Below are positions 1-10,765 of a DNA stretch of 64,000 nucleotides, one piece after another. Position 1 is the stretch's first letter. The number at the start of each line of letters is the position of its first letter. Under the pieces are notes generated by a model, which worked only from the letters and a program-made list of their open reading frames with translations, made no database searches and was not told where the DNA came from. The stretch lies in contig CP099650.1 of NCBI GenBank assembly GCA_024123915.1, positions 4,774,001-4,838,000 of the forward strand. The letters are read 5' to 3'. The DNA comes from Oxalobacteraceae bacterium OTU3CAMAD1 (GTDB lineage: Bacteria; Pseudomonadota; Gammaproteobacteria; Burkholderiales; Burkholderiaceae_D). Position numbers and translations under genes: made by a program.

Positions 1-2003
1 GACTGGCCATTGGCGCGCGCGGCGTCGACGTCGCACGACAGGAAGTCGTCGTAGCGCGCCTTGAGCCAGGTGGCGTTGCCGCTGAAGCGATCGACGCTGG
101 TCGGACGGAAGTTCCACTCCGCCTCGACGCCCTTGACCGAGGCCCCGGCCGCGTTGAAGTTCTGCAGCGTGTTGTTGACCACCTGCGATTCCAGCTTGTC
201 CTTGTAGGTCATCCAGAACGCGTCCAGGTTAAGCGTCAGCTTGCGGTCGAACAGGTCGGACTTGAAGCCGATCTCGTAGCTGGTCAGCTTTTCCGGCTTG
301 GTGGTGGCGCCGCCGTCGCCGATGGCCGGCGAATGGAAGCCGGTCGTCACCGAGGCGAAGGTCAGGATGTCCTTGGTGACCTTGTATTCCACGCGGCCCA
401 GCCACGTGGCTTGGCCGTACGCCAGGTCGGCCGTGTTGTCGCCGTAGGTGTTGCCGCAGGTGGACTGGTTGACCACCCCGCCCGGCCCGATGTTGTGGGT
501 GTTGATGGTACCCGTGCCCGGCGTGACCAATTGCGCGATCTGGCCCGGCGTCAGGTTGACGGTGCCGCGCGGCGGGTTGTCCGGCCAGTTCGGACAGGCC
601 CAATTCTGGCCGCCGATATCGTACTTATGGTCCTTGGTGTAACGCGCGCCGGCGGTCAGCTTCCACAGCGGATCGATGTCGTAGCTGGCCTGTGCGAAGG
701 CGGCCTTCGAATGCAGCTGGCGGTCGCCCTGAATGAAGGACATGGCCGACGCGTACTGGCCCACGGTCGGCTGCACGAAAATCACGTTGCCGCTGGCGAT
801 GTCCTGCTCCAGCATCGCCTGCGAAATCTGGCTGCGGTCGATGTCGAAGCGGATCTTGTTCTTCTCCTTGAAGAAGAACAGGCCGCCCACCCATTGCAGC
901 GCGGACTCCGAATCGGAACGCACCTGCAGCTCGTTCGACAGGCTGTCGAACTGGCCCCATTCGGTGCGGTTCTCGGCCTTGAAGCCCGGGTAGAAGCCGG
1001 CATCGGCGTCGCTGGCGTTGGTGCGCTTCAAACGGCTCCAGGAACCCAGGTACTGCGTCTCGACGCCGTCGAACGGCCGCCACTGCACCTTGGCCTTGCC
1101 GGTGATGATCGATTGATCGAGCGCGCCGGGGGTGTCGATCAGCGCGGAGCGCAGGTCCTGCCCGGGCGCCGGTTCTGCCGCCAGATAGATGTTGCCGGCG
1201 CCGGTGTCGCTGTAGTAGTCGGCGATGAAGGTCGCCTTCAGGTCCGGCGTGAAGCGCCACAGCAGCGAGGCGCGCGCGCCCTTCTGGTCGCCGGCGCCGT
1301 ATTTGCGCGTGCCCGGCGCCACGTTGGAGCCCTTGCGGAAATCGACGTAGCCGTCGCGCCGGTCCTGGATGGCGGCGATGCGCAGCGCGATATCGTCGCT
1401 CAGCGGAATGTTGATCATGCCCTGGGTCTGGATGCGGTGATAGTCGCCCACCGTGATGCTGGCCGAGCCGAACATCTTGTTCGGATTTGGCGCGCCGGAG
1501 ATAAGGTTGACGGCACCGGCGGTCGAATTGCGGCCATTGAGCGTGCCTTGCGGTCCGCGCGCCACCTCGACGTGGCTCAGGTCATACATCAGCGCCGTCG
1601 CGCCCTGCGGACGCGCCACGTAGATGCCATCCACATAGAACGCCACCGCCGGGTCGCCCAGCTCCGTGTGGTTGGCCGAGCCGACCCCGCGCATGTACAC
1701 GTGCACGCCGCCCGAGTCGCTGTGCGGTTCGACGACGAGGCTCGGCACCATCGCCGTCATCGACGCCAAGTCCTTGACCTGGTTGTTGGCCAGCGTGTCC
1801 TGGGTGTAGGCGGTGATGGCCAGCGGCGTGTCCTGCACCAGGGTGTCGCGGCGGGTCGCGGTGACGATGATTTTCTCCATATCGCCGCCGTTGGCCGCCC
1901 CAGGTTGTGCCGTGGACGCGGCCTGCTGCGCCATCGCCGCGCCGCCGGTCAGCGCCAGTTGCGCTATTTGCGCGATGCTCAGCGCCAGTATCGTTTTCTT
2001 CAT
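1..2003 (-). CDS. TonB-dependent outer-membrane receptor (C-terminus cut by window edge)
   Basis: Outer-membrane beta-barrel receptor that would import a ligand using TonB energy. The start at 2003 has a GAGGAAG ribosome site and gives a signal peptide (MKKTILALSIAQ... ending AMAQQ). A TonB-box-like EKIIVTATRR follows at about residues 43-52, then a plug domain with the typical VARGPQGTLNGRNSTAGAV stretch, then barrel strands to the window edge. About 667 residues are visible and the frame is open at base 3. It lies 164 bp downstream of an ABC sugar-transport operon on the same strand and has its own LacI-type palindrome at 2071-2086. A carbohydrate (oligo-glucoside) ligand is therefore inferred from context, not from the sequence. 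Family confident; substrate unproven. Confidence 0.9.
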   Translation of the reverse strand, partial: MKKTILALSIAQIAQLALTGGAAMAQQAASTAQPGAANGGDMEKIIVTATRRDTLVQDTPLAITAYTQDTLANNQVKDLASMTAMVPSLVVEPHSDSGGVHVYMRGVGSANHTELGDPAVAFYVDGIYVARPQGATALMYDLSHVEVARGPQGTLNGRNSTAGAVNLISGAPNPNKMFGSASITVGDYHRIQTQGMINIPLSDDIALRIAAIQDRRDGYVDFRKGSNVAPGTRKYGAGDQKGARASLLWRFTPDLKATFIADYYSDTGAGNIYLAAEPAPGQDLRSALIDTPGALDQSIITGKAKVQWRPFDGVETQYLGSWSRLKRTNASDADAGFYPGFKAENRTEWGQFDSLSNELQVRSDSESALQWVGGLFFFKEKNKIRFDIDRSQISQAMLEQDIASGNVIFVQPTVGQYASAMSFIQGDRQLHSKAAFAQASYDIDPLWKLTAGARYTKDHKYDIGGQNWACPNWPDNPPRGTVNLTPGQIAQLVTPGTGTINTHNIGPGGVVNQSTCGNTYGDNTADLAYGQATWLGRVEYKVTKDILTFASVTTGFHSPAIGDGGATTKPEKLTSYEIGFKSDLFDRKLTLNLDAFWMTYKDKLESQVVNNTLQNFNAAGASVKGVEAEWNFRPTSVDRFSGNATWLKARYDDFLSCDVDAARANGQ

Positions 2004-2070
2004 TTTCGTCTTCCTCACTTCTTCCATCGGTTGAGTGGCCGTGCATCGCTCTGCCGGCGAATACGCACGA

Positions 2071-2086
2071 GTGGAACCGGTTCCAC
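2071..2086. promoter_or_regulatory. LacI-family operator-like palindrome upstream of the TonB receptor
   Basis: Perfect 16-bp palindrome GTGGAACCGGTTCCAC, with the central CG typical of LacI/GalR-family operators. It lies 68 bp upstream of the receptor start. It matches the palindrome at 7932-7947 (GTGGAAGCGCTTCCAC) at 14 of 16 positions, differing only at the two bases flanking the central CG. No lacI-type gene is in the window. Confidence 0.7.
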
Positions 2087-2167
2087 CGCAGCGCGCAGGG
2101 ATGCGGCGGGCCATGCCGCAGTGGCCTAGCCCGAAGTACTACGCTGCGCTACGCGGCGATTGCCGTC

Positions 2168-3253
<1,086 letters not shown>

Positions 3254-3269
3254 GAAATTCCCTTGGCTC

Positions 3270-4241
3270 TTAACCCTTGACCGCGCCGGAGGCGATACCG
3301 CGCACAAACCAGCGGCCCGAAATAAAGTACAGCGCCAGCGGCACGACCGAAGTCAATATGGTCGCCGCCATGTTGACGTTGTACAGCCGCTCGCCGGTGG
3401 TCGTGTTGATGATGTTATTGAGTTGGACCGTCATCGGCAGATGCTCCGAGCCGGCGAACACCAGTCCAAGCAGGAAGTCGTTCCAGATACCGGTGACCTG
3501 CATGATAACGGCCACCACGATCACCGGCGTCGACATCGGCAGCATCAGTTGCAGGAAGATGCGCCAGAAGCCGCCGCCGTCGATGCGCGCCGCCTTGAAC
3601 AACTCCATCGGCAGCGCCGCGTAGTAATTACGGAACAGCAGCGTCATGACCGGCATGCCGAAGATCGTGTGGATCAAGACGATGCCGGGCAAAGAGCTGA
3701 ACAGATCGACCGCCGCCAGCACCCGCACCAGCGGATACACCATCACCTGCACCGGGATGAAGGCGCCCATCATCAGGATCGCGAACAGCACGCCGGCGCC
3801 GCGCGGGCGCCAGAACGACAGCGCGTAGCCGTTGACGGCGCCGATCGCGATCGACAGGATGGTGCTCGGCACCACGATGGCGACCGAGTTCCAGAAACCG
3901 CCGCGTATGCCCTCGCATTCCAGACCGGTGCAGGCGGACCGCCAGGCCTGCACCCACGGTTCCAGCGTGAGGTTGACCGGCAGCGCGAACAAGGTGCCGA
4001 GTCGGATCTCCTCCATCGGCTTGACCGACGTCACCAGCATCACATATAGGGGCAGCAGGAAGAACAGCGCCGCCACGATCAGGAATGCGTAGACCCCGGC
4101 GCGCGCCGGGGTCCATGCCAGCTTCCTGCGTCTGGCCGCCACGGACGCGGGCGCCGTGGCGACGCCGCTGTCATTGGCGGCCATGCCCGGCGCCTCGGCC
4201 ACGGCGATGACGGCCTTCTCCTGTTTCACGACATATCCCAT
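3270..4241 (-). CDS. CUT1 sugar ABC transporter permease, MalG type
   Basis: Inner-membrane permease of 323 aa. After a cytoplasmic N-terminal tail of about 45 residues come six predicted hydrophobic helices. The EAA loop reads ELFKAARIDGGGFWRIF, followed by LPMSTP, and contacts the ATPase. The tail is longer than in typical MalG proteins and is Ala-rich with basic residues. The ATG at 4241 overlaps the stop of the preceding permease by one base (TGATG), so the two are translationally coupled. The product ends RGIASGAVKG, as MalG-family proteins often do (GAVKG). Confidence 0.9.
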   Translation of the reverse strand: MGYVVKQEKAVIAVAEAPGMAANDSGVATAPASVAARRRKLAWTPARAGVYAFLIVAALFFLLPLYVMLVTSVKPMEEIRLGTLFALPVNLTLEPWVQAWRSACTGLECEGIRGGFWNSVAIVVPSTILSIAIGAVNGYALSFWRPRGAGVLFAILMMGAFIPVQVMVYPLVRVLAAVDLFSSLPGIVLIHTIFGMPVMTLLFRNYYAALPMELFKAARIDGGGFWRIFLQLMLPMSTPVIVVAVIMQVTGIWNDFLLGLVFAGSEHLPMTVQLNNIINTTTGERLYNVNMAATILTSVVPLALYFISGRWFVRGIASGAVKG

Positions 4242-5137
4242 CACATCCCCTTGTCGGCGCGGCGGCTGCGCACGTAATACAGCGGCGCGACAATGGCGAG
4301 CACGGTGGCCAACAGCACGATTGATGCGGCGGAAGCCAAGCCGATATTGGCGCGGCCGAACAGATAATCCATGATGAACTTCGCCGGCACCTCGCTGGCC
4401 GTGCCGGGCCCGCCCTGCGTCATGGCGACAACCGAGTCGAACACCTTCACCACCATCACGAACAGCAGCACGAAAGCGGTGGACACCGATGGCCCCAGCA
4501 TCGGCAGCACGATGCTCACATACACGCGCCAGCGCGGAATGCCGTCGATGCGGGCGGCCTTCCACAATTCCTCGTCGATGCCGCGCAGGCCGGACAGCAT
4601 CAGCGCCATCACCAGCCCCGAGGCCTGCCACACGGTCGCGATGACGATGGTGTAGATCGCCATGTCCTGGTCGACGATCCAGTCGAATTTCGCCTCCGTG
4701 AACCCCAGCTTGCGCAGCACCTCCTGGATGCCCAGTTCCGGATTGAGTATCCACTGCCAGATCAGGCCCGTGGCCACGAACGACATCGCGTATGGATACA
4801 GGAAGATGGTACGCAGCGCGCCCTCGGCCATCACCTTCTGGTCGATGAACACCGCCAGCAGGAAGCCGATGATCAGGCAGGCGGCGATGAACAGCACGCC
4901 GTAGACGACGACGTTTTGCAGCGACAGCAGCCAACGCTCGTTGTTAAACAGGCGGATGTACTGCGAGGCGCCGACGAAATCGCTGTTGGGGAAGGTGCGC
5001 GAGCTGCTGACGGAAACGCGCGCCGTCCACAGCATCGTGCCCAGGTAGGCCAGCAGCACCGTCAACGCCATCGGAATCAGCGCGATGTAGGCGGCGACCG
5101 AGACGCTTTGGCGTTTCTTTACAAGGGCGGCGGTCAT
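4241..5137 (-). CDS. CUT1 sugar ABC transporter permease, MalF/UgpA type
   Basis: Second membrane subunit, 298 aa. An N-terminal helix (SVAAYIALIPMALTVLLAYL) is followed by a periplasmic segment with the common SQYIRLF motif, further helices, and the EAA loop ELWKAARIDGIPRWRVY before LPMLGPS. The start at 5137 lies 3 bp after the stop of the solute-binding protein gene. With the 3270-4241 permease it should form the heterodimeric channel of a binding-protein-dependent oligosaccharide importer. Confidence 0.9.
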   Translation of the reverse strand: MTAALVKKRQSVSVAAYIALIPMALTVLLAYLGTMLWTARVSVSSSRTFPNSDFVGASQYIRLFNNERWLLSLQNVVVYGVLFIAACLIIGFLLAVFIDQKVMAEGALRTIFLYPYAMSFVATGLIWQWILNPELGIQEVLRKLGFTEAKFDWIVDQDMAIYTIVIATVWQASGLVMALMLSGLRGIDEELWKAARIDGIPRWRVYVSIVLPMLGPSVSTAFVLLFVMVVKVFDSVVAMTQGGPGTASEVPAKFIMDYLFGRANIGLASAASIVLLATVLAIVAPLYYVRSRRADKGM

Positions 5138-5140
5138 GGC

Positions 5141-6409
5141 CTATTCGTCCTTCAGCGCGCGGGCGAAGGCTTTTTGCGCATCGTCGGCCGACTGGTTCTT
5201 GTTCCAGTAGTTGGTCAACACGTCCTGCAGCGCGCCGGTGGTGTCCGGCGTGGCCAGCATTTCGGAGTTTGGCAGCTGGCGGCTCTTGTCTCGGATGATC
5301 GCCAGCCCCTGGCGCGCGCAGATGTCGAGCGACGATTCATCGACGTCGCCACGGATCGGAATCGCGCCCTTGCGCGAGCTGAAGGCCACCTGCGCCGCCG
5401 GCGACGTGACCACGGTGGCCAGCAGCTTTTGTGCCTTGATGGTGGCGGCGTTGCTGGTCTTGGGGAAGACGAAGGCGTCGCCGGCGACGATATACGGCGC
5501 CTTGGGGCCGAAGCCCGGGAAGCAGCCGAAGTCCTTGCCGGCGACCTGCTTGGCCGACGAAAACTCGCCCTTGGCCCAGTCGCCCATGATTTGCACGCCG
5601 GCCTTGCCGCTGACGACCATGGCGGTGGCGTCGTTCCAGTTGCGGCCCGGCGATCCCGCATCGACGAAGGCCTTGAGCTTCTTGAAATCGACCAGTACCT
5701 GCTTGAAGGCGGGCGACATCACCGCCTTCTGGTCGCGGTCGCGGTACACCTTCAGATACAGGTCGGCGCCGCCGACCATCGCGAAGATGGCGTCGAAAGT
5801 GATCTTCTCCTGCCACACCTGGCCGCCGAAGGCCAGTGGCACCAGGCCGGCGGCCTTCAGCTTGGCCAGTTGCGCGAGGAACTCATCGTAGGTTTGCGGC
5901 TCGGCCGCGATGCCGGCTTTTTTATAGGCGGCCTTCGAGTAGAAGAACCACGCCGGCATATGGATGTCCACCGGCGCGGCGTAGAAATGGCCGTCGATCT
6001 TGATCGCTGCAAGAATTGAGGCCGGCATGATCTGGTCCCATTTGCCGGCGATGGCGACGTCGTCGACGTTGTTCAGCAAGCCCTGCTCGACGAAATCGCG
6101 GAACTGCCTGGAGGTGTTGAACTGCGCGGCCGTCGGCGCGTTTCCGCCGACGATGCGGTTGATGGTGGTGGCTCGCGCCTGCTCGGCCCCGGCGACCGCC
6201 TGGTCGATCCACTGGCCGCCGGCCTTGTTATAGGCGTCGGCGAACTGCTTGACGGCCTGCGACTCGCCGCCGGAGGTCCACCAGTGGATCACGGTGGCCT
6301 TGAGCGGCGCACCGGCCGCCGGTGCCGCTGCGGGTACGCCCTGCGCGAACGCGCCGCATCCGGCCAGGGCAAGCGCGGTGGCGCCGGCCATTTTTATCGC
6401 CTTCTTCAT
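5141..6409 (-). CDS. Sugar ABC transporter periplasmic substrate-binding protein (CUT1 family)
   Basis: 422-aa extracytoplasmic binding protein. The N-terminus MKKAIKMAGATALALAGCGA is a signal sequence with two readings: a type I site at AFA-QG, or a lipobox-like LAGC. Soluble export is more usual in this family. The body begins with VIHWWTSGGESQAVKQFADAYN, typical of family 1 binding proteins, and contains an F-x-x-x-W-D-x-I-x-P type segment (GKWDQIMP). An AGGAG ribosome site precedes the ATG by 5 bases. First gene of the transporter set, directly downstream of the GH1 glucosidase, which suggests a beta-glucoside or cello-oligosaccharide ligand. Confidence 0.9.
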   Translation of the reverse strand: MKKAIKMAGATALALAGCGAFAQGVPAAAPAAGAPLKATVIHWWTSGGESQAVKQFADAYNKAGGQWIDQAVAGAEQARATTINRIVGGNAPTAAQFNTSRQFRDFVEQGLLNNVDDVAIAGKWDQIMPASILAAIKIDGHFYAAPVDIHMPAWFFYSKAAYKKAGIAAEPQTYDEFLAQLAKLKAAGLVPLAFGGQVWQEKITFDAIFAMVGGADLYLKVYRDRDQKAVMSPAFKQVLVDFKKLKAFVDAGSPGRNWNDATAMVVSGKAGVQIMGDWAKGEFSSAKQVAGKDFGCFPGFGPKAPYIVAGDAFVFPKTSNAATIKAQKLLATVVTSPAAQVAFSSRKGAIPIRGDVDESSLDICARQGLAIIRDKSRQLPNSEMLATPDTTGALQDVLTNYWNKNQSADDAQKAFARALKDE

Positions 6410-6420
6410 TCTGTCTCCTG

Positions 6421-6437
6421 TGGGCGTCGTGCGCCCA
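6421..6437. other. Hairpin in the 5' leader of the binding-protein gene
   Basis: Perfect 6-bp stem (TGGGCG, five-base loop, CGCCCA) directly upstream of the AGGAG ribosome site of the 6409 gene. In the minus-strand mRNA it is preceded by a run of A. It could stabilise a processed transcript or influence translation of the abundant binding protein. On the plus strand it is followed by seven T, but no plus-strand gene would use it as a terminator. Confidence 0.4.
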
Positions 6438-6471
6438 TTTTTTTAGTTTCAACCCGCACGGCGGCATGCAG

Positions 6472-6498
6472 GGGGTCGGACCCGCAGGGTCCGACCCC
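6472..6498. repeat. Dispersed GGGGTCG-type palindrome, copy 1
   Basis: Two perfect 12-base arms (GGGGTCGGACCC / GGGTCCGACCCC) around a 3-base loop, in the gap between the glucosidase and the binding-protein gene. A copy of the same design, with one base pair changed in each arm, is at 36724-36751. Both copies are preceded by TTCAACCCGCAC about 13-22 bases upstream, which supports one repeat family rather than two unrelated hairpins. Confidence 0.7.
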
Positions 6499-6525
6499 GC
6501 CCGGCCTTGCGGGTCAGGGCGCCGC

Positions 6526-7905
<1,380 letters not shown>

Positions 7906-7931
7906 GGCGACTCCCTTTGTTTTGATTATGA

Positions 7932-7947
7932 GTGGAAGCGCTTCCAC
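7932..7947. promoter_or_regulatory. LacI-family operator-like palindrome upstream of the beta-glucosidase
   Basis: Perfect 16-bp palindrome GTGGAAGCGCTTCCAC just downstream of the predicted transcription start (about 7953) and 27 bp before the GTG start. That is an ideal position for repression by a LacI/GalR-type protein. Same consensus as the site at 2071-2086. Confidence 0.75.
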
Positions 7948-7959
7948 ACTATATTGTCG

Positions 7960-7989
7960 ATAGTACTACCGATGAAATTCGGGTGTCAA
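7960..7989 (-). promoter_or_regulatory. Sigma-70-like promoter of the beta-glucosidase gene
   Basis: Minus-strand -35 TTGACA (7984-7989), 18-bp spacer, -10 TACTAT (7960-7965). It reads toward the glucosidase and places the operator palindrome at about +6 to +21. Upstream of it, a 6-bp stem hairpin TGTAGC/GCTACA sits at 8007-8021. Confidence 0.65.
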
Positions 7990-8051
7990 CGGGAATCTGG
8001 GATTTTTGTAGCTTTGCTACAGAGGGGTGTGGTGACGGTGTTGGCGGAGCC

Positions 8052-8162
8052 TGGCCGATTACGCTGCGCTAATCCGCCCTACGTGTCTCCGGAGTGGATC
8101 ATCGACTCAAGCCAACTGTGGAGGCACGTAGGGCGGATTAGGCGGAACGCCGTAATCGGCCA
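8052..8162. repeat. Inverted repeat pair of a dispersed REP-like family, copy A
   Basis: Two arms of about 37-41 bases in inverted orientation (8052-8088 and 8122-8162) separated by about 33 bases. Each arm contains TAATCCGCCCTACGTGTCT or its complement and an internal hairpin (GGCCGATTACG and its partner). The same element occurs as an inverted pair at 51768-51893 and as a single arm at 47525-47561. It fills most of the 310-bp gap between phaR and the glucosidase start. Confidence 0.85.
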
Positions 8163-8215
8163 CGCTCCGCCCGCGACGCCACGTTACCCGCCTGATGGCC
8201 GTAAACGTAACGAAA

Positions 8216-8782
8216 TTACTTTTTGTCCGTCGTCGGCGGAACGCCCGGCACGAACGGGAACGTCCCAAAGATATTCTTGCTCTGGTTTTGCATCTGCTCC
8301 TGCATCTGCACGAACAAGCTCTTGCTCTGGTCGATGTAGTTGTTCATCATGCCCTGCATCATCGGGCCCTGGACGTTCATGAACTGGGTCCACATCTCCG
8401 GGCTGAAGGGCTTGCCTTCCAGGCCGCCGACCGTGGTGCCGGTGAATTTACGCTGGATGTCGGTGAACGCCTGGACGTTCTTCTCCAGATAGGAACCCAT
8501 CATGCCCTGCATCGCGTGGCCGTAGAAGCGGATGATCTGGGCCAGCACGTCGCTGGAGAACATCGGCGCGCCACTCGCCTCTTCTTCCAGAATAATCTGC
8601 AGCAGAATGCTGCGGCTCAAGTCCTCGTTGCTCTTGGCATCGACGACCGTGAATTCCTCGTTGTCCAGCACCAGCTGCTTGACGTCCGTCAGCGTGATGT
8701 AGGAACTGGTCTGCGTGTCATACAGACGGCGGTTCGGGTATTTCTTGATCAGGCGTTCAGCATTTTTTTTCGCACTACTCAT
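8216..8782 (-). CDS. phaR: Polyhydroxyalkanoate synthesis repressor PhaR
   Basis: Transcriptional regulator that binds PHA granules and the promoters of phasin and phaR genes. The 188-aa protein starts with the diagnostic PHB/PHA accumulation regulator DNA-binding domain, including IKKYPNRRLYDTQTSSYITL (about 11-30) and DVKQLV. It continues with an accumulation-regulator repeat region (RSILLQIILEEE, FYGHAMQGMMGSYLE) and a Met/Gln-rich C-terminus. The ATG at 8782 is preferred; a GTG at 8785 is adjacent. Codons 5-7 contain a run of eight A, a potential slippage site. It follows phaC on the same strand after 200 bp that include a hairpin terminator. Confidence 0.95.
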   Translation of the reverse strand: MSSAKKNAERLIKKYPNRRLYDTQTSSYITLTDVKQLVLDNEEFTVVDAKSNEDLSRSILLQIILEEEASGAPMFSSDVLAQIIRFYGHAMQGMMGSYLEKNVQAFTDIQRKFTGTTVGGLEGKPFSPEMWTQFMNVQGPMMQGMMNNYIDQSKSLFVQMQEQMQNQSKNIFGTFPFVPGVPPTTDKK

Positions 8783-8826
8783 CACAAGTCCGTTTATTGC
8801 GCCGCAGCGCGTCCTCTAACAATTCG

Positions 8827-8853
8827 AAAAAAAAGCGAACTTGAGGTCCGCTT
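8827..8853 (-). terminator. Intrinsic terminator between phaC and phaR
   Basis: Minus-strand 8-bp stem AAGCGGAC / GTTCGCTT (one G-U pair) with a CTCAA loop, followed by eight T. It lies 130 bp after the phaC stop and only 45 bp before the phaR start, so it could either end phaC transcripts or act as an attenuator in the phaR leader. Confidence 0.75.
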
Positions 8854-8873
8854 TCCGACTAACCTACCATCCT

Positions 8874-8879
8874 ATTATA
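8874..8879 (-). promoter_or_regulatory. Possible -10 box upstream of the phaC-phaR terminator
   Basis: Consensus TATAAT on the minus strand with no good -35 (GTGCAG at the right distance). Transcripts from here would reach the 8827-8853 terminator after about 15-40 bases and then enter phaR. Confidence 0.4.
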
Positions 8880-8982
8880 GAGGGGAAAAAGCATATCCTG
8901 CACTAACTGATATAACTTTTGGCTTTTATTGCAACGCAACTAATTTTATAAGCTGGAAAGCAAGCCCCTTCCCCTCCAAACC

Positions 8983-10719
8983 TTATCCCTTAACCTTGAC
9001 GTAACGCCCGGGCGCCGGCTCGATGGCCTTGTAATCGGCGTTGCCCGGCTTGGCCTTGGGCTTGACATCCTTGCCGCCGTGCTCGGCGAGGAAGCCGGCC
9101 CACTCCGGCCACCAGCTGCCAGGCGTTTCCGTCGCGCCGGCGAACCATGCTTCCGGATCCTGCGGCTTGGCGGCGGCGCGGCCGACCGGCTTGTCGTTGG
9201 TCCAGTAGCTGCGCTTGTTCTTGGCCGGCGAATTGATCACGCCGGCGATGTGGCCCGAGGCGCCCAGCACGAAGCGGTTGGCCTTGGGCTTGCCCGGGTT
9301 GAGCAGGTTCATCGACCCGAACGCCGACGTCCACGGCACGATGTGATCCTCGCGCGAGCCGTAGACGAACACGGGCGCGTCGATGGCGGACAGGTCGACC
9401 GTGGCGCCTCCCACCGTCAGCTTGCCGGGCTCGCGCAGGCGGTTCTCCAGATACATATTGCGCAGGTAATAGCAGAACATCGGCCCCGGCAAATTGGTGC
9501 TGTCCGAGTTCCAGTACAGCAGGTCGAACGGCGGCGGCTCGTTGCCCTTCAGATAGTTCGACTGCACGTAATTCCACACCAGGTCATTAGGACGCAGGCT
9601 GGAGAAGGTACTGGCCAGGTCGCGGCCCAGCATCAAGCCGCCGTCCTTGATTTGCTGCTCGCGCATCGACACCTGGGTCTCGTCGATAAAGACGTCGAGC
9701 ACGCCGGTGTCGCTGAAGTCCAGCAGCGACGTCAGCAGGGTAAGGCTGGCCGCCGGATTGTCGCCGCGCGCGGCCAGCACCGACAGCGCCGTCGACACCA
9801 GGGTGCCGCCGATGCAGAAACCGAACAGGTTCAACTTGTCCTGCCCGCTGACCTCGCGCGTCACGCGGATCGCCTCGATCACGCCCTTTTCGATGTAATC
9901 GTCCCAGGTGGTGCCTTCGATCGACTTGTCGGCGTTGACCCAGGAAATCATGAACACGGTATTGCCCTGCTCGACCGCGTAACGCACCAGCGAGTTCTCC
10001 GGCTGCAGGTCGAGGATGTAGAACTTGTTGATGCATGGCGGCACCATCAGCAACGGCCGCTGGTGCACAGTGGCCGTGGTCGGCGTGTACTGGATCAGCT
10101 GGAACAGCGGGTTCTCGTAGATCACCGTGCCCGGCGTCATCGCCAGGTTGCGCCCGACCTCGAACGCGCTTTCGTCGGACAGCGAAATATGGCCCTTGTT
10201 CATATCGGCCAGCATGTTGGCCAGGCCCTTGGTCAGGCTCTCGCCCTTGGTTTCGATCAGCTTCTCTTGCGCTTCCGGATTGGTGGCGAGGAAATTGGCC
10301 GGCGACATGGCGTCGACGAGCTGCTGCACGGCAAAGCGGATCTTTTGTTTTTGATGGCGGTTGGTCTCGACGGTATCGACCATCGCGGTCAGGAATTTGG
10401 CGTTGAGCAGGTATGATGCCGCATTAAACGACGACATCGGATTGCCCTGCCAGGCAGGCGAGCTGAAACGGCGGTCTTGCAGCGCCGGGGTCTTGCCGGC
10501 CAAGAAGTCCTGCCACAACGCGCCGAAGTCTTCCAGATATTGGTTCTTCAATTGTTCCATGGCCTGCGGTTGCACGGTGGCGCCGGCGTCCTGCATGATG
10601 GCGGCCAGCGGATTGGCGTCCGGGGCGGGGAGCTTGCTGAACCAGGATTGCCACTGGGCTGGGTCGCTCATCTGCGACATCCAGGCGTTGGCAATGGCTT
10701 GAGGATCGGGCACATTCAT
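8983..10719 (-). CDS. phaC: Class I poly(3-hydroxyalkanoate) synthase PhaC
   Basis: Polymerises (R)-3-hydroxyacyl-CoA into PHA at the granule surface. 578 aa, close to the usual class I length (Cupriavidus PhaC is 589). The N-terminal PhaC_N region spans about 80-250. The alpha/beta-hydrolase catalytic core has the lipase-like box GFCIGG with nucleophile Cys302, Asp458 in GSREDHIVPW and His490 in ASGHIAGV. An AGGGA ribosome site lies 7 bases before the ATG. phaR follows downstream; no phaA or phaB is in the window. The small membrane ORF at 10795 is divergent. Confidence 0.97.
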   Translation of the reverse strand: MNVPDPQAIANAWMSQMSDPAQWQSWFSKLPAPDANPLAAIMQDAGATVQPQAMEQLKNQYLEDFGALWQDFLAGKTPALQDRRFSSPAWQGNPMSSFNAASYLLNAKFLTAMVDTVETNRHQKQKIRFAVQQLVDAMSPANFLATNPEAQEKLIETKGESLTKGLANMLADMNKGHISLSDESAFEVGRNLAMTPGTVIYENPLFQLIQYTPTTATVHQRPLLMVPPCINKFYILDLQPENSLVRYAVEQGNTVFMISWVNADKSIEGTTWDDYIEKGVIEAIRVTREVSGQDKLNLFGFCIGGTLVSTALSVLAARGDNPAASLTLLTSLLDFSDTGVLDVFIDETQVSMREQQIKDGGLMLGRDLASTFSSLRPNDLVWNYVQSNYLKGNEPPPFDLLYWNSDSTNLPGPMFCYYLRNMYLENRLREPGKLTVGGATVDLSAIDAPVFVYGSREDHIVPWTSAFGSMNLLNPGKPKANRFVLGASGHIAGVINSPAKNKRSYWTNDKPVGRAAAKPQDPEAWFAGATETPGSWWPEWAGFLAEHGGKDVKPKAKPGNADYKAIEPAPGRYVKVKG

Positions 10720-10765
10720 GTTTGATTCCCTAAAAATAGTTTAAATATCTTTACCTGGACTGCTC

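Noticed and set aside
333..2129. 598-codon plus-strand open frame at the left end
   Set aside because: Antisense to the TonB-dependent receptor, whose minus-strand frame has a signal peptide, plug motif and barrel; the plus translation is low-complexity and matches nothing.
2104..2160. TACGCTGCGCTACG-type stretch resembling the dispersed repeat
   Set aside because: It lacks TAATCCGCCCTACGTGTCT and the inverted partner; similarity is limited to a short GC-rich word, so it is not called a copy.
6421..6446. Plus-strand hairpin followed by seven T, looking like an intrinsic terminator
   Set aside because: No plus-strand gene precedes it; more likely a leader hairpin of the minus-strand binding-protein mRNA.
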